From Clostridia bacterium (lineage in GTDB: Bacteria > Bacillota > Clostridia > Oscillospirales > CAG-272): a DNA stretch of 38,142 nt. The stretch is from the NCBI GenBank assembly GCA_017410065.1, contig JAFQRL010000006.1:1-38142 (forward strand). The letters run 5' to 3'. Under the pieces are notes generated by a model. That model did no database searches, was not told the DNA's origin, and saw only the letters and a program-made list of their open reading frames with translations. The translations under genes were made by a program, and so were the position numbers. Shown here in pieces: positions 1 through 9,000 of this stretch (position 1 is the stretch's first letter; the number at the start of each line of letters is the position of its first letter).

Positions 1-139
1 AAAAACTGACCAAGCGAGGCTTAGTCAGTCTTTCCGATTACTACCTAAAGGTAGCACATATTTAATTTGAATTGAACCGCCGTATGCCGAACGGCACGTA
101 CGGTGGTGTGAGAGGTGGATTAGTTTCTACCTACTCGAT
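1..139 (+). mobile_element. Group II intron, 3' end (domains V and VI), partial
   Basis: The left edge carries the ribozyme tail of a group II intron whose body and reverse transcriptase lie outside the window. Positions 76-107 fold as domain V: an 8-bp lower stem (76-83 with 100-107) containing a CGC triad (78-80), a two-base bulge, and a short upper stem capped at 89-92. Positions 110-136 fold as domain VI: GAG 110-112 pairs with CTC 134-136 and AGGT 113-116 with ACCT 129-132, leaving A133 bulged as the expected branch-point adenosine. The intron should end near AT at 138-139. CGC triads are familiar in bacterial class C introns, which often insert next to terminators; the class is inferred. 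A small hairpin at 6-26 may belong to domain III or IV. Confidence 0.82.
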
Positions 140-182
140 TGCGTTTGAAAAAGCGGAAAGAAAAACAAAAACAAGGAAGAAA

Positions 183-2279
183 ATGAAGAACAGAAATTTC
201 ACTAAATTTACAAAAAGAAACACTCACAAAAGGGCGGCGAAGGATGCGGCTCGGGCGGAGCTTCTTCGGGCGGTGCGCGAAAGCGGTACTGCGGCAGACG
301 GCGTGAAGATCCGAGACAGGATGGATCTTGGCAGGCGCGGCAGAGTGTCCCACTCGGCGCACAGAGACGAGACGGTTGCCGAGGGCGGCTACATCGGGTC
401 GCGGTCGGGCTACGGCTTCGTTAATATCGGCGAGGAGGATATCTTTATCCCCGAGGGAAGGTCGGGCGGTGCCATAGACGGAGATCTCGTTGAGATAGTT
501 TATCACAGATACGAAAACCGCTTCGGCGAGAAAAAGACCGAGGGACGTGTCCGAAAAATACTTGAATACGGTAAAAGGCTTGTGGTCGGTGAGGTGGACG
601 AATTCTACCGCCGCCACGGAAGGCGAGTTTATCGCGGACTTGTTTTCTTTGCCGACGGCGGCAGACTTTATCCCGCTCCCGAGATAGTTGGCGGCGAGGA
701 GTGCGAGGCGGGCGACAAGGTGCAGGTCAAGCTTCTCCGCGAGGGCGGCGAGATCACCTGCGAGGTGGTTCGCAATTTCGGCAAATCGATGACGAGGGAG
801 GCAAATTACGAGGCAATACTTGCCGAATGCGGTATCCCTCTTGAATTTACTCCCGAGGAGCTTTCGGAGGCGGCAAGCCGTGCCGCCTCTCCCATTTCCG
901 AGGAGGGAAGGGTAAGGCGAGTGGGAGAGATCATCTTCACAATTGACGGCGAGGGCGCAAAGGACCTTGACGATGCGGTCTCCATATCGCGGACCGAGGA
1001 TGGATACAGGCTCGGCGTGCATATCGCGGACGTTTCCCACTACGTTACGGAGAAGACCCCGCTTGACAGGTGCGCTATGCAAAGAGGCACGAGCGTCTAT
1101 TTCACCGATAAGGTGGTTCCAATGCTTCCGCCCGCGCTCTCAAACGGTGCCTGCTCCCTGAATTCGGGCGAGGATAAATATGCTTTATCTGCGATCATAG
1201 AGCTTGATAAAGCGGGAAATATAAGGAGCCTTTCTCTTGAAAATTCCATTATCCGCTCGGCGGTGCGCGGAGTTTATTCGGAGGTGAATAAGCTTCTCTC
1301 GGGCGAGGCGGACGACGCTCTCACCGAAAAATACGCGAAGGTGCTTGACTCTCTCACTATTATGAGAGAGCTTTACGAGGTGCTTCTCAAAAAGCATATC
1401 GAGCGCGGAGCGATAGACTTTGAAGCCCCCGAGGCGGAGATCATTCTTGACGAAAGAGGCGACCCGTGTGAAATTATTCCGCGAAACAGAGGGGTTGCCG
1501 AAAGAATTATCGAGCAGTTTATGCTCACGGCGAACGAGGCTGTGGCAACCGAGCTTATGAGGCGCGGTGTCCCCTGCGTTTACAGAATTCACGAGCCGCC
1601 GCCACCCGATAAGCTTGACGCCTTTGTTACCTTCGCTCATAACCTTGGCTTTGACACAAGCTATATCAGCCGCGATGAGGTAAGCTCAAAGAGTCTCAGA
1701 TCCCTTCTGCTCGCGGCAGAGGAAAGAGGTCTTTCGGAGCCTCTTTCATACAGTATGCTCAGGGCAATGTCCAAGGCTAAATATTCGGAGATCCATCAGC
1801 CTCACTTTGGCTTGGGAATAGAAAAATATTGCCATTTCACCTCACCCATAAGAAGGCTCTCCGACCTTGCAACTCACAGAATAATCAAAAAGGTCCTCCT
1901 CGGAGACAAGCCCGCGGGACAGCTTTCGGGCTATGCGAAAAGAGCCGCCGCGGCGGCGACCGAGGGCGAGCTTCGTGCGGTCGGTGCGGAGAGACGGATC
2001 GAGGATCTTTATAAATGCGTTTATATGTCCCGATTTATCGGCGAGGAGCTTTGGGGCACCGTAAGCTCCGTTACCTCATTCGGTCTTTTCGTTATGCTGC
2101 CCAATACCTGTGAGGGGCTTATTCCCATAAGCGAGATGCCCTTTGAGTGCAGATACGACGAAAAGAACGTCGCCCTGACGTCAAGAGCGGCTGTATTCAG
2201 GCTCGGAGATAAAATCAGGGTAAAGGTGGAGGAGTGCGACGTCTCCGAGGGAAAGGTCAGATTTTCCTTGGTGAGATAG
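183..2279 (+). CDS. rnr: Ribonuclease R (RNB-family 3'-5' exoribonuclease)
   Basis: Cytoplasmic processive 3'-5' exoribonuclease for structured RNA, mRNA decay and ribosome quality control. The 698-residue protein has N-terminal cold-shock/OB-type domains, a central RNB domain and a C-terminal S1 domain (last ~80 residues, GTVSSVTSFGLFVML). The RNB catalytic block is intact: D255, D261, D263 and D264 in DGEGAKDLDDAV. The start at ATG 183 is chosen over the upstream in-frame TTG at 72 because AAGGA (173-177) sits 5 nt before it and codons 72-139 lie inside the group II intron. About 700 residues is normal for Firmicutes. No promoter is visible between intron and gene, so transcription probably comes through or from the intron. 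It likely forms an operon with the next two genes (64-nt gap, no terminator seen). Confidence 0.95.
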   Translation: MKNRNFTKFTKRNTHKRAAKDAARAELLRAVRESGTAADGVKIRDRMDLGRRGRVSHSAHRDETVAEGGYIGSRSGYGFVNIGEEDIFIPEGRSGGAIDGDLVEIVYHRYENRFGEKKTEGRVRKILEYGKRLVVGEVDEFYRRHGRRVYRGLVFFADGGRLYPAPEIVGGEECEAGDKVQVKLLREGGEITCEVVRNFGKSMTREANYEAILAECGIPLEFTPEELSEAASRAASPISEEGRVRRVGEIIFTIDGEGAKDLDDAVSISRTEDGYRLGVHIADVSHYVTEKTPLDRCAMQRGTSVYFTDKVVPMLPPALSNGACSLNSGEDKYALSAIIELDKAGNIRSLSLENSIIRSAVRGVYSEVNKLLSGEADDALTEKYAKVLDSLTIMRELYEVLLKKHIERGAIDFEAPEAEIILDERGDPCEIIPRNRGVAERIIEQFMLTANEAVATELMRRGVPCVYRIHEPPPPDKLDAFVTFAHNLGFDTSYISRDEVSSKSLRSLLLAAEERGLSEPLSYSMLRAMSKAKYSEIHQPHFGLGIEKYCHFTSPIRRLSDLATHRIIKKVLLGDKPAGQLSGYAKRAAAAATEGELRAVGAERRIEDLYKCVYMSRFIGEELWGTVSSVTSFGLFVMLPNTCEGLIPISEMPFECRYDEKNVALTSRAAVFRLGDKIRVKVEECDVSEGKVRFSLVR

Positions 2280-2343
2280 GTCTCTGCCGCCGCACAACAA
2301 AAATCACGCGCAAAAAACAGCTTCTATCGGAAGGAGGGGTAGG

Positions 2344-3156
2344 ATGAAAAAAGCCGTTAAGCATCTGACGCTTGCGTATCTTATATTTCTTGCCTTGATG
2401 GTTTTGTCGTCGGGGCTATCGGGCTTTTGGGGCGAGGTCGCTTACACCTTAAGCTTTCTTATACCCATAATTGTGATCTTCCTTCTGAATAAGGAGATAT
2501 TGGAGCAGCCCTGCGAATATCTTTTGCCGAAGCGGGATTCTTTAATAATGCTCGGTGCTCTCGGCGCACCCACGGTCATCGGCGTTATGGCGGTTTCCTT
2601 TGCCACCAACTCCCTCATCGTTGCTCTCTCGGGGCAAACAAACGAGATACCCACGGATATTCCGTTTGCCACAGCGCTTATAAGCTCGGCGCTTTTGCCC
2701 GCAATTTCAGAGGAGCTTCTTTTCAGATACCTTCCTATGAAGCTGCTTCTTCGAAGGTCTGGCAGAGTGTGCATTTTGCTATCGGCGGTGATGTTTGCCT
2801 TTGCTCACAGAAGTGCCTTTTCCATCCCCTACGCCATCCTTGGCGGCATACTCTTTATGCTGATAGACATTGGCTCGGGAAGCGTTATCCCCTCGGTCGT
2901 GTTGCATTTTCTGAACAATTTTCTTTCTCTCACGTTTTCCTATTGGGGCGACATTCCGACCGTGAAAATATGCTTAATTGTAATCTTAAGTTTACTTCTT
3001 TGCGGTTCTTTGGCGATTTTCATTGCTTTCCGCAAAAGAATTATTTCTAAAATCACAGAGGCTTTTTCTGCGGGAGAGCCCTACTGCTCGGACCCGATGC
3101 CCCTGTTGTTTATTATCCCCTGTGCCGCCTTTGCGGTGCTTGAATTCATTTTGTGA
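2344..3156 (+). CDS. CPBP (CAAX/Abi) family intramembrane metalloprotease
   Basis: Polytopic membrane protein of 270 residues with about seven or eight hydrophobic segments. The three CPBP signatures are present: E123-E124 with R128 (SEELLFR), F151xxxH155 (FAFAH) and H188xxxN192 (HFLNN), the Glu/His metal-binding set of the family. Members are related to eukaryotic CAAX prenyl protease 2; bacterial substrates are mostly unknown, so substrate and role are open here. AAGGAGG (2331-2337) lies 6 nt before the ATG. It sits between rnr and tadA, 33 nt before tadA, which suggests co-transcription rather than shared function. Confidence 0.88.
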   Translation: MKKAVKHLTLAYLIFLALMVLSSGLSGFWGEVAYTLSFLIPIIVIFLLNKEILEQPCEYLLPKRDSLIMLGALGAPTVIGVMAVSFATNSLIVALSGQTNEIPTDIPFATALISSALLPAISEELLFRYLPMKLLLRRSGRVCILLSAVMFAFAHRSAFSIPYAILGGILFMLIDIGSGSVIPSVVLHFLNNFLSLTFSYWGDIPTVKICLIVILSLLLCGSLAIFIAFRKRIISKITEAFSAGEPYCSDPMPLLFIIPCAAFAVLEFIL

Positions 3157-3189
3157 TGCGCCGCTCCCCCCGGCGCGCGGAGGTGGCTT

Positions 3190-3675
3190 ATGCCAAAGAC
3201 CGAAGATAAGAATAAGTTAATACCGTCGGACGAATATTTTATGAGAGAGGCTATCCTTGAGGCAAAGCGCGCCGAGGAGATAGACGAGGTGCCCATCGGG
3301 GCGGTTGCCGTCCGCGACGGCGAGATCATCGCCCGAGGCTTCAATACTCGCGAAACGTCCAGGTGCGCGACTCATCACGCCGAGCTTATATGCATAAACG
3401 AGGCTTGCGCCGCCCTTGGCGGCTGGCGGCTTCCCGGGGTGACTCTCTACGTTACGCTTGAGCCCTGCGCGATGTGCGCGGGAGCTATCATCAACGCAAG
3501 GATACCTCGCGTGGTCTATGGGGCATCCGATCATAGGTTTGGCGCGCTCGGCTCGTTGGTGGATCTGTCAAAGATCCCCTTCAACCATATACCCGAGGTC
3601 GAGGGCGGAGTGCTCGGCGAGGAGTGCTCCTCGCTTCTCACCGAATATTTCAGAAAAAAGCGAACACAAAAGTGA
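3190..3675 (+). CDS. tadA: tRNA-specific adenosine deaminase TadA
   Basis: Zinc enzyme that deaminates A34 to inosine in tRNA-Arg(ACG), letting one tRNA read CGU, CGC and CGA codons. The 161 residues carry the cytidine/deoxycytidylate deaminase signature: H63-A64-E65 (zinc ligand and proton shuttle) and P92-C93-A-M-C96 (the two Cys zinc ligands). The length is typical. A GGAGGTGG ribosome site at 3179-3186 precedes ATG 3190. It is the last gene of the rnr-CPBP-tadA run; a weak hairpin (GGGATTT 3709-3715 with AAATCCC 3733-3739) follows but lacks a good U tract. Confidence 0.95.
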   Translation: MPKTEDKNKLIPSDEYFMREAILEAKRAEEIDEVPIGAVAVRDGEIIARGFNTRETSRCATHHAELICINEACAALGGWRLPGVTLYVTLEPCAMCAGAIINARIPRVVYGASDHRFGALGSLVDLSKIPFNHIPEVEGGVLGEECSSLLTEYFRKKRTQK

Positions 3676-3800
3676 AAGATTTTTGCCAAAATTTATTAAA
3701 CTATTTTTGGGATTTGTCAGTTAATTCTTGATAAATCCCTCATTTATTAAACGATTGTTTTTGAATTTCGGGGTCAAGTGTTCAACTTAATGCGGAAGTC

Positions 3801-3863
3801 TTGACAAAACTCTACCGATGTGTTAAAATGACTAGGAACACACGACGTATGTAGACGTATGTA
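3801..3863 (+). promoter_or_regulatory. Promoter of acyl-CoA ligase gene, with tandem decamer
   Basis: TTGACA (3801-3806), a 17-nt spacer and TAAAAT (3824-3829) form a near-consensus sigma-A promoter, predicting a start near 3836. Just downstream the decamer GACGTATGTA occurs twice in perfect tandem (3844-3853, 3854-3863), in the early transcribed leader. It could be an operator half-site array or chance; no known regulator motif was recognised. Confidence 0.75.
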
Positions 3864-3932
3864 AGGTCATTATATTTTGTTCATAATAGATAAAACAGAA
3901 GGCGGCGGCTTCGCCGAAGAAAGTGAGTTTTT

Positions 3933-5636
3933 ATGAAGGTTAAAGCATTAAGACCAAAAATGAATTTTAAGGATATCAGAGAAATGGTGGAGTTCATCGG
4001 CTCGGAGTATGAGGGCAAGCCCGCATACCGCTACCGCGTGAAGCCCCACGATAAGGAGGCTGTTGTAGTCAACTACGAGACCCTCCGCCACCATATCCGC
4101 TCTCTTACCACAGAGCTTCTTGCAAGAGACTATAAGGGCAAGCACATTGCTCTCATCGGCAAGCACAGCTACCCCTGGATCGTTACCTACTATTCGGTTC
4201 TTTGCGCGGATGCAGTCCTCGTTCCCCTCGATAGAGATTGGAGCGCGGAGGATCTTGCGGACACGGTCAAAAACGGCGACTGCGCCCTTGTTATCGCAGA
4301 TGAGGACATCAAGGAAAAGGCAGAGAAGATCTGTGAGCTCGTGGGTCTTGATGCACCTCTTATCATCGGCGCGGGCGAATACACCCTCGACGCCTGGCGG
4401 GAGGCGGGAGCAGAAAAGCTTGCTTCGGGCAACAGAGCCTACTACGATAACACCGTCGACCCCGATAAGCTCTCGCTTCTCGTTTTCACCTCGGGCACCA
4501 CGGGTCAGGGCAAGGGCGTTATGCTTTCCCAGACCAACTTTATGTCCGACCTTTGCGACGTTATCCCATTCATCGATTTCTCCACGAAATGTATGAACGT
4601 GCTTCCGCCTCATCACACCTACGGCTCATCCGTTTCCATTTTCGGTCAGAACTCTATCGGCTGTGATATCTATATCTCCTCGGGTGTTAAGTATATACTC
4701 AAGGAGCTCAACGAGCATAAGCCCGGTCATCTCGTTGCCGTTCCTCTCTACGTTGAGACCTTCTACCGCAGAATACTTAAGGGAATTAAGGATTCGGGCA
4801 AGGAGGGGCTTCTCAAGTTCCTTATGAAGGTCAATAACGGCTTTAAGAAGATCGGTCTCAACCCCTTTGGCGGCATCTTCAAAAAGAAGATACTCTCCTC
4901 CTTCGGCGGTGAGCTTAATATGATCATCTCGGGCGGCGCGCCGCTCAATCAGGAGATGGCAGACCTCTTCGGCTCCATCGGCGTTAAGGTGCTTAACGGC
5001 TACGGCATCACCGAGTGCGCACCCATACTTGCAGTTAACCACAATAATTATATCGTTCCAAGGAGCGTCGGTCCCGTTCTTCCCATCGTTGACGCACGTA
5101 TAGACGAGCCCAACGAGGACGGCGAGGGCGAGATACAGGTCAAGGGCCCCAACGTTATGCTCGGCTACTATAAGAACGACGAGGCAAATGCCGAGGCGTT
5201 CACCGAGGACGGCTACTTCCGCACAGGCGACTACGGAAAGATGGAGATCAAGAAAGACGGCACTCGCGTGCTCTACATCACGGGCAGACTTAAAAACCTC
5301 ATCATTCTTTCCAACGGTAAGAACGTTTATCCCGAGGAGATCGAGGATGCGCTCTCCGCGGTGCCCGGCGTTGTGGATATCGTGGTCTACGAGGGCAAAT
5401 CAAGGCGCGGCGATGCGTTTAATACCATCGTTGCCGAGATCTATCCCGATAAGACTCTCCTTGAGGATCAGGGTATCGCCGATTTCAAGGCTTATTTCCA
5501 AAGGTATGTGGACGATTATAACAAGACCGCGGTGCCTTATAAGAAGATAGGACTTCTTAAGGTGCGCGAGGAGGAGTTCCCCAAGAACACCTTAAGAAAG
5601 ATACTCCGCAGAAAGATGGATATGACCATCGATTAA
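3933..5636 (+). CDS. AMP-forming acyl-CoA synthetase / ligase
   Basis: ANL-superfamily adenylating enzyme of 567 residues, expected to activate a carboxylic acid (probably a fatty acid) with ATP and transfer it to CoA or a carrier protein. The ATP-binding loop is TSGTTGQGKG (residues 186-195), the A5 motif is YGITE (357-361), and the C-terminal hinge region reads TGDYG (~432) followed by GRLKN (451-455) and SNGKNVYPEEIE. A late Lys in the last 15 residues (KNTLRKILR) is in place for the catalytic Lys. There is no signal peptide, so it is cytoplasmic, perhaps membrane-associated. It is monocistronic: its own promoter at 3801 and terminator at 5680. The ribosome site is weak (AAGAAAGTGAG), preceded by a small GC-rich hairpin. 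The acyl substrate cannot be read from sequence. Confidence 0.9.
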   Translation: MKVKALRPKMNFKDIREMVEFIGSEYEGKPAYRYRVKPHDKEAVVVNYETLRHHIRSLTTELLARDYKGKHIALIGKHSYPWIVTYYSVLCADAVLVPLDRDWSAEDLADTVKNGDCALVIADEDIKEKAEKICELVGLDAPLIIGAGEYTLDAWREAGAEKLASGNRAYYDNTVDPDKLSLLVFTSGTTGQGKGVMLSQTNFMSDLCDVIPFIDFSTKCMNVLPPHHTYGSSVSIFGQNSIGCDIYISSGVKYILKELNEHKPGHLVAVPLYVETFYRRILKGIKDSGKEGLLKFLMKVNNGFKKIGLNPFGGIFKKKILSSFGGELNMIISGGAPLNQEMADLFGSIGVKVLNGYGITECAPILAVNHNNYIVPRSVGPVLPIVDARIDEPNEDGEGEIQVKGPNVMLGYYKNDEANAEAFTEDGYFRTGDYGKMEIKKDGTRVLYITGRLKNLIILSNGKNVYPEEIEDALSAVPGVVDIVVYEGKSRRGDAFNTIVAEIYPDKTLLEDQGIADFKAYFQRYVDDYNKTAVPYKKIGLLKVREEEFPKNTLRKILRRKMDMTID

Positions 5637-5679
5637 GCTTCCCTCGGCTTATATTGCCGAGCAAATTACAGTAATAATA

Positions 5680-5727
5680 AAAAGGCTGAACCAAGGCTCC
5701 AAGTTGAGCGCGAGGCTTGGCCTTTTT
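5680..5727 (+). terminator. Rho-independent terminator after acyl-CoA ligase
   Basis: AAAAGGC (5680-5686) pairs with GCCTTTT, and an inner CCAAG/CTTGG stem extends it, with a roughly 20-nt loop region. The descending arm runs straight into TTTTT. It lies 44 nt past the stop codon. Confidence 0.85.
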
Positions 5728-5935
5728 ACTTTTTATATTATTTTGCCGAAGGGGAGCTTTTGGCTTTTTGCCCAATTTTTGACAGATAAAATTATGAACA
5801 AATTGTAAATATTGATTTTTCCTGTTTTTGCCAATTGAGATTATTTTGTACCTACGTTATCTTTGCTTATACGTTTTTTTGGGCTTTGTTAAAGATGAAC
5901 AAAATGCAACCCAAAAAACTGTTTAAATTGTTGAA
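5728..5935. other. AT-rich intergenic region without a recognisable gene
   Basis: Together with the terminator and promoter this forms the 415-nt gap between the ligase and the first lipoprotein. No ORF with a ribosome site, no RNA gene and no clear repeat was seen. A TTGACA at 5778-5783 has no convincing -10 partner. Confidence 0.5.
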
Positions 5936-5963
5936 TTGACAAAAAAATCAAGTGTGATAAAAT
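5936..5963 (+). promoter_or_regulatory. Promoter of the lipoprotein operon
   Basis: TTGACA (5936-5941), a 16-nt spacer and TAAAAT (5958-5963). The leader to ATG 6052 is about 80 nt and includes an imperfect hairpin around 5979-6005 (GGAGC with GCTCTCC). It probably drives both lipoprotein genes, as no promoter or terminator lies in the 49-nt gap between them. Confidence 0.75.
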
Positions 5964-6051
5964 AAAGGTAAAGATAATGAGGAGCTGTCCCCCTTTGGGC
6001 TCTCCGTGTTTTCTTAAAGGCTTTATTTGATTATTAGAAAGGAGAAATAAT

Positions 6052-9000
6052 ATGAAAAAGCTGCTTTTGGCATTGATGATCTTGCTTGTAACGCTTTTCG
6101 CTATCACCTCCTGCGGCAAGGATAATGAAAACGATCCTGCCCCCGAGGTTCAGAAATTCCCCGAGGGAAGCGTTGTATGGCTTGATTCCACATCGGTTTC
6201 GATAATTCCCGGAGAGGGCGTCACAAGAGACCACGTTGCTTCTCTTAAGGAGGCGCTTGACGAGGTTATCGACACTGCATACATATCCTCTATTTATGCC
6301 GAAAAGACCGAATATGAGATAGTTGTCGGCTACGTTGAGGACAGAGAGGTCTCCGTTAAGGCATACAGACTTCTCGAGCGTATGGAAAAGGACGGATACT
6401 TTGACGCAAGATACGTTATCTATGCCAGAGATAATTCTGTCGGTATTGCGTACGACGAAAATAAATACACAACTCTACAGGCGAGAGATTACGCCATAGA
6501 CTACTTCATCGAAAACTACGTTGAGGGCAGAGAATACATTGCCTTCGGCGCAGGCAACAGAGTTGAGGATAGGGTGGATCTCATTGAGGAGCAGGAGCTT
6601 ATTGACGGCGCAAAAATGTCAGAGGCCTGGGATAGGCTCTTTATCGAAGCGGGCGGCGAGACGAACCCCGAGCGCGCTGCGGCTATCGTGGACGCCTTCA
6701 AGAGCTGGCACGGCGTGTATAATGAAAACGTCGTTGGCTGGTATGCCAACCTTTACGACCCTGTAACGGGCGGCTTCTATATTTCAAACAGCGGCCGTAA
6801 CGTTGACGGCTTCCTTCCCGATATCGAGAGCACCGTGCAGGCACTTAATGCAATTGCGTCTCTCGGTATGGCAGACCACGTTGGCGGTGTTTGGGCAAAG
6901 GCAGTTCCCGATTGGATGAGAAACCAGCTCATCGCCTTCGCAAAGGGACTTCAAAGCTCAAAGAACGGCTATTTCTATCATCCCCAGTGGACACAGGAGA
7001 TGGTTGACAACAAGATCTCCCGCCGAGGCCGTGACCTTGGCTGGGCAACCTCCCTTCTCGGTGCGTTTGGCTCGGCTCCCACCTACGACGCGCCTGACGG
7101 TACAAAGGGTGACGGCGTGACCGTTGAGGAATTCTGGGAGTCTGTTGATTGGTACGGCTATATGGGCGAGCTTCCCGAGGAGTCTCCTTCGGAGACATCT
7201 CTTACGATCTCGCTTGGCGGCTCGACCGCAGCGGCTGTTTCCAAGGTTATCGCCGTATCGGACGTTCAGCTTACCGCAAGCGATAACACCGATTATCTTG
7301 CAAATCACGAAAACTTCTATAATTATATGTGGAGTCTTCCTCTTACGGACGGAATGTCCTACACGATAGGTAACGACTTCAACGCAACAAGATCCCAGAT
7401 CAAGGCGAAGTCCAAGGCTCTCGGCGTTTACACCGAGGACCCCTCAAAGCCTTATTATAATATGACTCTTTGCGATATCTGGGTGGACTACTTCAACGCA
7501 AAGGTAAATCCCGAGAACGGTCTTTGGGAGAAGGAAGCGAACTTCGCGGGAACAAACGGCTTTATGAAGCTCAATTCCTCCTACACCGATTTCGGCGCGC
7601 CCCTTCCTTATCCTATGGAGGCGGCAGAATCCTGCATCAAGGGCCTCACAAGCAGTGAGGATCCCAGCCACGTTTGCCATAACTACAACCTTTGGGTATC
7701 TCTCAACGGTATCAAGGACAACGTGAAGAAATGCTATGCAGACGATCCCGAGACCCGTGACGCGGTTCTTGATTACATTCAGGAGGCTCTCCTCGACGGT
7801 GCCGTTGATATGGTCAACAAGACCCGTGAGAGAGTTTCAAAGTTCCAGAACGAGGACGGCGGCTTCCGTTATCACCATAATATGAACGGCGGCTCCTCCC
7901 AGGGTATGCCCGTATCTCTCAACATTGCTGAGAGCGGTATCAACGCGACCTCCATTTGTATGGGCGGTAACTGGAATAACTGCTTCAATGCCTTTGGCTT
8001 CACAAGGATCGGTATCTTCGGCGAAGCGGATGCAATGAGATTTATTGAGACCCTTGAGGGTCTCGGACCCGTGCAGAAGTACGAAGCTGAATCGGTTACT
8101 ATCGACTTCGAGGACGGCGCGCTTCCTTCCTACTTCGTTCCTATGAGAGGCGCAAGCCTTGACGTTGTTGAATACGACGGCTCCAACAGGCTCGTTATGG
8201 GTGTTTCGGGCGCAGGCGAGGCAGGCAAGACCTGGCCCGGTATGGATATCACCAAGACCAGCGCGGCGAACAGCGGCGACTATATGGTGATCGAGGGCGA
8301 CTTCACCTTCTGCAACGAGGCTGACGGCTACTACGAATTCTATATTAATTCCGACGACAGCAAGTCCGCAAAGCCTATGTACTTCCAGTTCTTTATGAAC
8401 GGAAATACCATCTCCATTAAGGACGTCCGCTTCGGCTCGGGTAAGAGCTTTGTTGTCGGCACGAGAGGAAAGACCTTCCATCTTCGCCTTGAATACTTCC
8501 TTAACAGCAAGGGTCAGAGCGCGCTTCGTATCAACTCCGACGGTAAGTATCTCGGCACTATCACAAACGCAGGCGGCAATACCACTCATATCGGCGGTGC
8601 CGCACCCACAAGACTTTCAAGAATTGAGTTCGCGGGCTCTTATAAGAACGGCGGTCTCATCTACGTTGATAACTTCAACTTTGGTCCTGCGCTCTACGTT
8701 GACGAGGACGGCGACGAGGCTCCCGATAAATTCCCCGATAATGAGGGTGCCGGCGGCAGCATTATAGTTGACGGCGGTATGGGCTCACCCGTGGACTTTG
8801 AGAAGATCACGGCGGTCGATCCTGCGGTCATCAAGCCCTCAAGCGCAACCGCATCGGCAATAGTTGACCATAACGGCTCCAAGGCTCTTGAGCTCACCTT
8901 CACCGCAGACGCAAGCAACGAGATCTTCATTTACAAGACCAAGGCGGCTGAGGCGGGCGCAGACACACTCGTCTTTGAAGCGGATATAACTCCCACCATC

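Noticed and set aside
72..182. N-terminal extension of RNase R from TTG 72
   Set aside because: These codons mostly lie in the group II intron tail and a ribosome site stands just before ATG 183.
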